From Bacilli bacterium (GTDB taxonomy: Bacteria > Bacillota_I > Bacilli_A > ML615J-28 > CAG-698): DNA of 7,003 nt. Location of the stretch: assembly GCA_028693885.1 (NCBI GenBank), contig JAQUUM010000060.1, positions 1-7,003 of the forward strand. The letters run 5' to 3'. The notes beneath the pieces were generated by a model. The model was not told the DNA's origin, made no database searches, and was given only the letters and a program-made list of their open reading frames with translations. Each line of letters opens with the position of its first letter. The stretch's first letter is position 1. The translations under genes were made by a program, and so were the position numbers. This document shows positions 1 through 6,434 of this stretch, piece after piece.

Positions 1-3000
1 AAGCTCATACCATTACGTTTGCAAAAGGTAGCTTAGCACCTGTTGCTTCTTATGGTAATTTTTTACGAGGTGGAGAAACCGTACAACAGTTAGCAAATAT
101 TGAAAGATTAGCTAGAGGAGGTACAGTGATTGCTGGGATTAATGGTGACTTTTATGACACTTCAAATCATATACCTTTAGGGGGAATGATTATAGATGGA
201 AATTTAGTTGTTTCTGGAAATGGATATAATACCATTGGATTTAAAGAAGATGGTACGGTGGTTTTAGGCAAACCGCAAATCAATCTATCAATGAATGTTG
301 GTGGAAATAATATAACAATTAATCATTTAAATAAGGATAGAAAAGCTAGTACAACTGGGATATATATGTATACTAGTGCTTATAGTACAACGGTTTCTTC
401 CTCTTTACCAACACCAGGGACAGAGATTGTTTTGACAACAAGCGCAACAGATTTATTTAAAATAAATCAAACAGTTTCTGCTACAGTTTCTGCTGTTTAT
501 ACTAACACAAATAATACGGCTATTAATGCAGGAAGTATTGTTATTGGTACTCATAGCAATAACGCTTCAGTGTTGTCTGCTTTAACAGTTGGTACAACTA
601 TTACAATTTCTGTTAATGAGAGTGCTAATATTTTTAGTGAAGTAGATCAGGCTATGGGGTATGGTGCTCATATTGTTACTGCTGGACAGTTTACAGATGT
701 AATTAGTAATCTTGATGTACATCCTAGAACTGCAATTGGTGTAAAAGTTAATGGCGAGGTTGTATTATTTCAAGTTGATGGACGCCAACCAAACTGGAGT
801 AATGGATTAAATTACAAACAAATCGGAGAACATTTAATGGGAATGGGTTGTGTTGAAGTTATTAATTTAGATGGAGGGGGGTCATCTTCTATAGTTGCTC
901 AACTTCCGGGAGATTCGGCAACTACTCATTTGAATTCACCATCAGATGGTTATGAAAGATCTAATTCTAATGGAATGGTATTTTTCTCTAAATTATCTGC
1001 TACAGGAACAACTTCATTATTACATGCTTATCCTAAAAAACTTGTTGTTTTAGAAGACGCTACAAAGCAAATTGATATAAAAGCGACTGATGCTAACTAT
1101 TATGCAAGTACTTTACCAAGTGGTATTAGTTACTCAACTAGTGGAGGAATTGGCGTTATTTCAAGTAGTGGTTTATTTACAGCAAGTACTGGAAATTCTA
1201 GTGGTACGATTAATATTACTAGTGGATCGATCACTGAAACAGTTGAGGTTAATGTAATCGATTCTGTAGATCAAATATTAGTCGATAAAACTCAAATTTC
1301 TATAGCTCCTGGGGAGACAAGTACTCCTAAAGTCTCTGCTTTTAGTGATGGTATGCAGGTGGATTGTAGTAATGAGTCTTTTGTTTGGACTTTAAGTAGT
1401 CCTGATTTAGGTACTATTACTACAGGCGGTGTTTTTACTGGTACTAATGGATCAGCAACTGGAACAATCACAGTTAGTTACAAGAGTTTTTCTTTAGAGA
1501 TTCCAGTAGAGGTAGGAAAAGCGCCTGTTATGATTAATACTTTTGAAAACTTTACAGTTTCTCCTTCAGTATTTTCTGATAATGGAAGCGGAGTTGCTAC
1601 ATGGATACAAAGAATTGAAAATCCTGCTAATGGTGGATTGGGTTCATTTAGTATTAATGAAGATGAGAGATATATTAAATTTGGTTATAAATCATTAAGA
1701 GCTGACTATGATTTTAGAAATGCTACTTCAACTACTGCTGTAACAATAGGAGGCGGAGGTACTTCTTCTCAATGGGTTAATATAAATAATTATCCTATTA
1801 CTAGTGGTGTTGCAAATTATCCAACCGCTATAGGCATGTGGGTTTACGGTGATAATGGTGGAGCAGATGTTAGAATGCAACTACGAGATGGAAATGGTGC
1901 TGTTCAATATATCAGTTATAATGTAGTTGATTGGACAGGCTGGAAATATGTTGAAGCAGACATTCCGACTGGGCTTCCAACACCATTATATATTCAATAT
2001 GCAATAAGAGTAATGTCAGTTTCTGGAAAATGCAAATCTGCTGGTACGCTATTTTTTGATAATATTAGAGTAGTTTATGGTTTTAAAAATGATGATATAA
2101 CTTCACCGGTTACTGGCGATCCATTCCCAGCTGATGGTGCTATAATTGATGATAATCATGAAACTATAAAATTAAATATTTCTGATCCGAAAACAGGAAT
2201 TTATACAGGGATTAAAAAAGAAAGCGTTAAAATGTGGCTTAATGGTAATTTGCTAGAGAATGTAATTTTACTAGATAAGCCAGATGGATCAATAGACGTT
2301 ACATTTACTCCAAATGTTTTTACTACTTTCAAAGCAGGTCCGCAATATGTAAAAGTCAGAGTCGAAGATAATTATGGTAATATAACCTTTAAGTCTTGGA
2401 GTTTCATAATGGCAGGTGAATATGCTGGTGTTACTGCAACTGCTCCAACTAAACCTATCGTTTATGCGGGAGAAACTCTATCATATCAAATTGATTTTAT
2501 AACATATGACTCTTTTGAGAAACTTGATACTGTTTTAACATATAATGGTAGTGCTTTGATGATACAATCTGTTATTTTAGCTGATTCAAGATTGTCAATT
2601 TCTAGAACAGATCCTAATTCTAATACAATAGGATTAGTAATCACTGGAATGGATGATTATTCAAGTAGTGAACCAAGTTCAAAAACTTTGGTAACAATTG
2701 TTTTCGCTCCTAAGGAAGGTTTTGTTTCGAATAGTGATACTTCAATAATTTTCACAAAAGTAGAAGTCACTGAAACTGGTTCTAGTACACCTAGAAATTT
2801 TGAATTACCAAGTTATGAGAAAAAAGTTGATTATAAATATAGATTAAGTTATGCAACATCAACTGTTGGAAGACCAATTGTCTTTACAGTAACTGATGAA
2901 GCACTTAATCCAGTCGAAGGTGCTATGATTACTATCACTGGAGCCTCTGTTACAGTGACAGGGACGACTGATGTTAATGGAAAATTAACAAGTACTGCTT

Positions 3001-4580
3001 TTCAATCTTTAACTGTAGGTACTGCATTTCAAGCAAAAGCAAGTTATGGTGGTTTGAGTAGTGCTAATGTTTCGATGAAGATTTTTGGAAGTCTTGAAAC
3101 ATCAACACCTAGTGGCATTGCTGTTTCTCCTGGAGCTGATGCTTCTAATAGTGTTGCTATTACATGGAGGACTAATTTAACAACTACTGGTAGTGTTGTT
3201 AAATATAAAGAAACTTTAGGAACTGAATGGACAACTATTTCTACAGGTGAAACAAATGATATAGTAGTTGTTAATGGAACTGTAGATATTCAAGAATACT
3301 TAGCTCACAAAGTTATATTAACTGGTTTAAATCCAAATACAAGTTATACTTATGTAGTTGGAGATGGAACTAATGAGAGTGCTGAGAATGAATTTACAAC
3401 TACTGTAGATACTACTGGCACTAAACTAGTATTTATTGCTGATCCTCAGGCTACTAATACTAGTGATTATGGAAAAACAAAAACACTTTTAGATAAGGCG
3501 TATGCTAATAATACTGATATACAAGCTATTTTATCTGCTGGTGACATTGTAGATGATGTAAACTTTTATAGCCAATGGCAAGCACTTCATAGTGTTTTAG
3601 GTGGATATTTAAGTTCTAATATATTTGCAACAGCTTCAGGTAATCATGATGTTATTAGAGGGTATGGAGAACCGCTTAATTGGACTTTTCCAGGTACAAG
3701 TAATGGTGTTGAAGGAACTTTAGGTTTAAACTATTATTTTGAATTAGGAGATATTGCGATTGCTGTTGTAGATACTGAATCTCCTGCTACGTTAACTGCT
3801 CAAGGTGATTGGTTAGTTGATAAATTTGAAAATACTACAAAAACATTCAAAATCGTTTTAATGCATAGAAGTTGTTATCCTACATTTTATGATGAGCCTG
3901 CTATTAGAAATGGATGGTATCCAATTTTTGATGAAGCTAAGGTTGACTTAGTGCTATCTGGTCATGATCATGTTTACAACAGAACTGCAATGAAACAAAA
4001 TAGTAAAGTTTCGGTTGGTGTAGGTCCTACTTATGTTGTAGGAGGCAGTTCAGGTGCTAAATATTATGCAGCTTCTAATGTTGAAAGTAAACCATGGCTT
4101 GAGGTTATTTATGATGATAATAATAATGTTTATTCAATTATAGAAACAAATGGACAGGTTTTAACTTTTAAAACTTTTGCTTTAGTTGGAGATACTGCTC
4201 AACAAATTGATACCTTTACTATTGATAAAAGCATCGCTTATATAGATAATGTTGTAATTAGTGGTGCCTCTAATATAGTTGCTGGACAAACTTCTATTTA
4301 TAATGCTATAGTCAAAGATTCTTTTGATCAAACTATGTCTGGTAAAACAATAACTTGGAGTTTAGTTGAACCAATTACAGGTGTATCAATCAATTCTAAT
4401 ACTGGTGCTTTGACTGTTGCTGCTGAAGTGCCTCAAGATACTCTGGTTATGATTAAAGCTGAATGTGAAGGAGTGTTTGAAACTTTTGAAGTTCAAGTTC
4501 AAACTCTGTTAACTGCTAATGATGTTTTGGCTATTATTAATATCAACGCTAAAACGAAATTCAATGATATTATAAAATAG
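1..4580 (+). CDS. Large modular exported phosphodiester glycosidase / metallophosphoesterase (5' partial)
   Basis: The frame is open from base 3 to the TAG at 4578-4580 and continues off the left edge, so N-terminus and signal peptide are not visible. Approximate domains by base: 1-1000 NAGPA/DUF2233-type phosphodiester glycosidase, with INGDFYD (near 141-161), HPRTAIGV (from 720), VDGR (774-785) and LDGGGSSS (867-890); 1020-1520 two Big-type Ig-like domains with repeated GxIxxxGxFT patterns; 1530-2090 jelly-roll-like module ending FFDNIRVVYG, probably carbohydrate-binding; 2100-2415 Ig-like; 2424-2835 cohesin-like; 2836-3090 beta-sandwich with a PVEGAxIT motif; 3093-3415 Fn3 of purple-acid-phosphatase type; 3423-4190 calcineurin-like phosphoesterase with ADPQ (3438-3449), GDIVDD (3540-3557), GNHD (3639-3650), His at 3864 and GHDH (3960-3971); 4236-4520 Ig-like. 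NAGPA enzymes split sugar-1-phosphodiesters; metallophosphoesterases cleave phosphoesters. Export is inferred from the Ser/Thr/Asn-rich beta-modules. No LPXTG motif or C-terminal membrane helix is seen. Domain families are confident; the substrate is unknown. Confidence 0.9.
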   Translation, partial: AHTITFAKGSLAPVASYGNFLRGGETVQQLANIERLARGGTVIAGINGDFYDTSNHIPLGGMIIDGNLVVSGNGYNTIGFKEDGTVVLGKPQINLSMNVGGNNITINHLNKDRKASTTGIYMYTSAYSTTVSSSLPTPGTEIVLTTSATDLFKINQTVSATVSAVYTNTNNTAINAGSIVIGTHSNNASVLSALTVGTTITISVNESANIFSEVDQAMGYGAHIVTAGQFTDVISNLDVHPRTAIGVKVNGEVVLFQVDGRQPNWSNGLNYKQIGEHLMGMGCVEVINLDGGGSSSIVAQLPGDSATTHLNSPSDGYERSNSNGMVFFSKLSATGTTSLLHAYPKKLVVLEDATKQIDIKATDANYYASTLPSGISYSTSGGIGVISSSGLFTASTGNSSGTINITSGSITETVEVNVIDSVDQILVDKTQISIAPGETSTPKVSAFSDGMQVDCSNESFVWTLSSPDLGTITTGGVFTGTNGSATGTITVSYKSFSLEIPVEVGKAPVMINTFENFTVSPSVFSDNGSGVATWIQRIENPANGGLGSFSINEDERYIKFGYKSLRADYDFRNATSTTAVTIGGGGTSSQWVNINNYPITSGVANYPTAIGMWVYGDNGGADVRMQLRDGNGAVQYISYNVVDWTGWKYVEADIPTGLPTPLYIQYAIRVMSVSGKCKSAGTLFFDNIRVVYGFKNDDITSPVTGDPFPADGAIIDDNHETIKLNISDPKTGIYTGIKKESVKMWLNGNLLENVILLDKPDGSIDVTFTPNVFTTFKAGPQYVKVRVEDNYGNITFKSWSFIMAGEYAGVTATAPTKPIVYAGETLSYQIDFITYDSFEKLDTVLTYNGSALMIQSVILADSRLSISRTDPNSNTIGLVITGMDDYSSSEPSSKTLVTIVFAPKEGFVSNSDTSIIFTKVEVTETGSSTPRNFELPSYEKKVDYKYRLSYATSTVGRPIVFTVTDEALNPVEGAMITITGASVTVTGTTDVNGKLTSTAFQSLTVGTAFQAKASYGGLSSANVSMKIFGSLETSTPSGIAVSPGADASNSVAITWRTNLTTTGSVVKYKETLGTEWTTISTGETNDIVVVNGTVDIQEYLAHKVILTGLNPNTSYTYVVGDGTNESAENEFTTTVDTTGTKLVFIADPQATNTSDYGKTKTLLDKAYANNTDIQAILSAGDIVDDVNFYSQWQALHSVLGGYLSSNIFATASGNHDVIRGYGEPLNWTFPGTSNGVEGTLGLNYYFELGDIAIAVVDTESPATLTAQGDWLVDKFENTTKTFKIVLMHRSCYPTFYDEPAIRNGWYPIFDEAKVDLVLSGHDHVYNRTAMKQNSKVSVGVGPTYVVGGSSGAKYYAASNVESKPWLEVIYDDNNNVYSIIETNGQVLTFKTFALVGDTAQQIDTFTIDKSIAYIDNVVISGASNIVAGQTSIYNAIVKDSFDQTMSGKTITWSLVEPITGVSINSNTGALTVAAEVPQDTLVMIKAECEGVFETFEVQVQTLLTANDVLAIININAKTKFNDIIK

Positions 4581-4591
4581 TTGTAATCCAT

Positions 4592-4623
4592 AAAAAGAGC
4601 CAAACTAAAAGCTGGCTCTTTTT
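4592..4623 (+). terminator. Rho-independent terminator after the modular enzyme gene
   Basis: An 11-bp perfect inverted repeat pairs AAAAAGAGCCA (4592-4602) with TGGCTCTTTTT (4613-4623) around a 10-nt loop. It begins 12 nt after the TAG stop. The T-rich stretch continues to about 4635. Because the upstream arm starts with five A residues, the structure could also terminate transcription arriving on the minus strand, although no minus-strand gene is seen here. It isolates the large gene from the truB operon. Confidence 0.9.
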
Positions 4624-4647
4624 ATTCTTTTATTTAATGTTAGAAAA

Positions 4648-4656
4648 TGATATAAT
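4648..4656 (+). promoter_or_regulatory. Extended -10 promoter for the truB-ribF-mtnN operon
   Basis: TGATATAAT is a perfect TGnTATAAT extended -10 element for the vegetative sigma factor. The 17-bp-spaced -35 position (4628-4633, TTTTAT) is a poor match to TTGACA, which is usual when an extended -10 is present. A start site near 4662-4664 would give a leader of only about 12 nt, with the Shine-Dalgarno site almost at its 5' end. It lies just after the terminator, which supports a separate transcription unit. In a very AT-rich gap a chance TATAAT is possible, but the full TGn match in the right place is good evidence. Confidence 0.7.
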
Positions 4657-4665
4657 ATATTAAAT

Positions 4666-4670
4666 GGTGA
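4666..4670 (+). promoter_or_regulatory. Ribosome binding site of truB
   Basis: GGTGA matches the 3' part of the AGGAGGTGA consensus. Five nucleotides separate GGTG from the ATG at 4675. The same GGTGAA string at the same distance precedes mtnN. It fixes the truB start, which also gives the normal family N-terminus (GILVINKEKGMTSFDVI). Confidence 0.65.
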
Positions 4671-4674
4671 AGAA

Positions 4675-5529
4675 ATGAATGGTATATTAGTAATCAATAA
4701 AGAAAAAGGAATGACTTCTTTTGATGTTATTAGAACAATAAAAAAGAAATTTAGTATAAAAAAAATAGGCCATGCAGGAACTTTAGACCCGCTAGCTACT
4801 GGAGTTTTAGTAGTATTATTAGGCAGTGCTACTAAACTATCTAATTATGTGATGGGTGAAAAAAAAACTTATGAAGCTACAGTTGTAATTGGTGAATCTT
4901 ATGATACCGAAGATTCTACAGGAAAATTAATTGATAAGAAAAATATAAATACCGAATTACAAGTGGATTCGACATTGGAAAAAATATTAGATTTAAAATA
5001 TCAGATTCCTCCTATGTATAGTGCTTTAAAAGTAAATGGAAAAAAGCTTTATGAGCTAGCAAGAAAAGAAATTGAAGTAGAAAGAAAAGCAAGAGAAGTA
5101 GAAATTTTTGACATAAAAAGAATATCTGAAATACTATATTGCGAAAATAAAGTAGAATTTAAATTTGAAACTACTGTATCAAAAGGTACATATATAAGAA
5201 CCCTTTGTGTTGAAATAGGTAAAAACCTGGGATATCCTGCCCATATGAAAGATTTAAATAGAGTAAAAAGCGGGAAATTTAAAATTGAAAATTCATATAC
5301 ACTAAGTGATATTGAAAATAATAAGTATAAAATTTTACCATGTATTGAAGTTTTTGATAAAGATCAATTGTTTGAAGTCGATGACTTTATGTATAAAAAA
5401 ATTTCAAATGGTAGTTCAATTGAAATAAATGATGATAGACAAAGAATAGTTTTCACTTACAATGGTAATTTGATAGGTGTATATAAAAAAGAAAAAGGAG
5501 TATACAAAGCTGAGCGAATATGGAATTAA
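4675..5529 (+). CDS. truB: tRNA pseudouridine(55) synthase TruB
   Basis: This 284-residue protein converts uridine 55 in the T-loop of elongator tRNAs to pseudouridine, in the cytoplasm. All family motifs are in order: GILVINKEKGMTSFDV at residues 3-18; GHAGTLDPLATG at 32-43 with the catalytic aspartate D38; KTYEA at 64-68 with the base-stacking Tyr66; a PPMYSALKVNGKKLYELAR block at about 112-130; and SKGTYIRTL at 169-177. The remainder, about 205-284, fits the small PUA-like C-terminal domain, with a typical IGVYKK strand near 267-272. Length is normal for a bacterial TruB. The start is set by an upstream GGTGA site and is the first gene of an operon with ribF. In most Bacillota rbfA lies just upstream; here a terminator and an unrelated secreted-enzyme gene do. 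Identification is secure. Confidence 0.97.
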   Translation: MNGILVINKEKGMTSFDVIRTIKKKFSIKKIGHAGTLDPLATGVLVVLLGSATKLSNYVMGEKKTYEATVVIGESYDTEDSTGKLIDKKNINTELQVDSTLEKILDLKYQIPPMYSALKVNGKKLYELARKEIEVERKAREVEIFDIKRISEILYCENKVEFKFETTVSKGTYIRTLCVEIGKNLGYPAHMKDLNRVKSGKFKIENSYTLSDIENNKYKILPCIEVFDKDQLFEVDDFMYKKISNGSSIEINDDRQRIVFTYNGNLIGVYKKEKGVYKAERIWN

Positions 5530-6434
5530 TTAATATAGATTATAAAGGATTAAGTTTTGATAAAAAAATCATTTTAGCAGCAGGCCAATTTGATGGGCTT
5601 CATATTGCTCACTTGGAAATAATAAAAAAAACTATTGAAAATGCAAATATAAATAAGTGCAATAGCGCAATAATGACTTTCGATCCTCATCCTGATTATT
5701 TTTTAAATAAAAGAGAAAAACTAGGATATATAACTCCTTTAAATAAAAAAATTTCTCTACTGGAATCCTTAGGTATTGATTATTTAATAGTTATAAAATT
5801 TGATCAGAATTTGTGCAGTATGTCATTTCAAGATTTCGAAAAAAATATACTTAATAAATTGAATATTATAAAAATAGTTGCAGGTTTTGATTTTAGATAT
5901 GGATATAAAGGGTTAGGTAATGTAGATACACTTAAAAAACAATATGAAATAGATGTAATTGATGAAATAAAATATAACGGAGTGAAACTAGGCTCAAATT
6001 TAATTAGAGACTTTCTTGAACAAGGTAATGTTAAGGAAGTTTATAAATTGTTAGGCAGGTATTATAGCATTAAAGGAATTGTTGAAACTGGGAATAAAAT
6101 AGGTCAAACTTTAGGAATAAGAACTGCTAATATCACCTTAAAAGACGATTATTATATATTAAAAACAGGAGTTTACGGGGTTTACATAGATGTAAGAGGT
6201 AAGGAATATGTGGGGGTTTGTAATATAGGAAATAACCCGACTTTGAATTATTCTGAAAGAAGGAAGTTAGAAGTTCATATTTTTGATTTTGATCAAGATA
6301 TTTACAATGTAGAAATAATAGTAAAATTTGTTTATTATCTAAGAGAAGAAAAAAAATTTGATTCAAAGGAAAAATTGATTTTAGAAGTAAATAAAGATAT
6401 ACAAAATGTTAAGAATAAGTTGGTGAAAAGATGA
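5520..6434 (+). CDS. ribF: Bifunctional riboflavin kinase / FAD synthetase RibF
   Basis: This 304-residue protein should phosphorylate riboflavin to FMN and adenylylate FMN to FAD in the cytoplasm. The N-terminal adenylyltransferase half (about 15-175) carries GQFDGLHIAH at 22-31, TFDPHP at 53-58, SFQDF at 102-106, GFDFRYGYKGLG at 122-133 and SNLIRD at 159-164. The C-terminal riboflavin kinase half (about 180-300) carries GQTLGIRTAN at 195-204, GVYGVY at 217-222, NIGNNPT at 235-241, LEVHIFDFD at 250-258 with the likely catalytic Glu251, and LREEKKFDS at 274-282. Length is normal. Three signatures differ from the usual form: HIAH for HxGH, GSNLIR for SSTxIR, and RTAN for PTAN. Translation starts inside truB (10-nt overlap). 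The only strong upstream GGAG (5497-5500) is 19 nt away, so coupling to truB translation is likely. An in-frame TGA at 5511-5513 rules out an earlier start. Confidence 0.95.
   Translation: MELINIDYKGLSFDKKIILAAGQFDGLHIAHLEIIKKTIENANINKCNSAIMTFDPHPDYFLNKREKLGYITPLNKKISLLESLGIDYLIVIKFDQNLCSMSFQDFEKNILNKLNIIKIVAGFDFRYGYKGLGNVDTLKKQYEIDVIDEIKYNGVKLGSNLIRDFLEQGNVKEVYKLLGRYYSIKGIVETGNKIGQTLGIRTANITLKDDYYILKTGVYGVYIDVRGKEYVGVCNIGNNPTLNYSERRKLEVHIFDFDQDIYNVEIIVKFVYYLREEKKFDSKEKLILEVNKDIQNVKNKLVKR
6422..6425 (+). promoter_or_regulatory. Ribosome binding site of mtnN
   Basis: GGTG, followed by five nucleotides and then the ATG at 6431, lies inside the last codons of ribF. It repeats the truB arrangement (GGTGAA) and supports the start that overlaps the ribF stop. 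Confidence 0.55.

Noticed and set aside
114..128. A strong AGAGGAGGT sequence four to five nucleotides before a GTG at 126, resembling a ribosome binding site and start codon.
   Set aside because: The same frame is open to the left edge, and the residues before it (SLAPVASYGN, then GGETVQQLANIERLARGG) read as the normal early part of the NAGPA domain. The AGG AGG bases encode part of LARGGT. The gene starts outside the window.
873..881. GGAGGGGGG, a six-G run that is unusual in this AT-rich sequence and could be a slippage site for phase variation.
   Set aside because: It encodes the conserved DGGGSS loop of the NAGPA domain, six bases is short for phase variation, and the frame is intact on both sides.
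1140..1500. Repeated GxIxxxGxFT blocks in the protein, considered as DNA tandem repeats.
   Set aside because: The similarity is at the level of Ig-like domain consensus; the underlying bases differ, so these are diverged protein domains and not a DNA repeat array.
6133..6366. A 77-codon open frame on the minus strand.
   Set aside because: It lies wholly inside ribF, encodes a low-complexity Leu/Phe/Tyr-rich string as expected from the complement of Lys/Glu-rich AT-rich coding, and has no family resemblance.
6432..6434. The TGA ending ribF could be read as Trp if the organism used the Mycoplasma code, adding only four residues before a TAA.
   Set aside because: All Trp codons in the window are TGG and no internal TGA occurs in any gene. 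The ATGA overlap with mtnN is also a standard operon junction.
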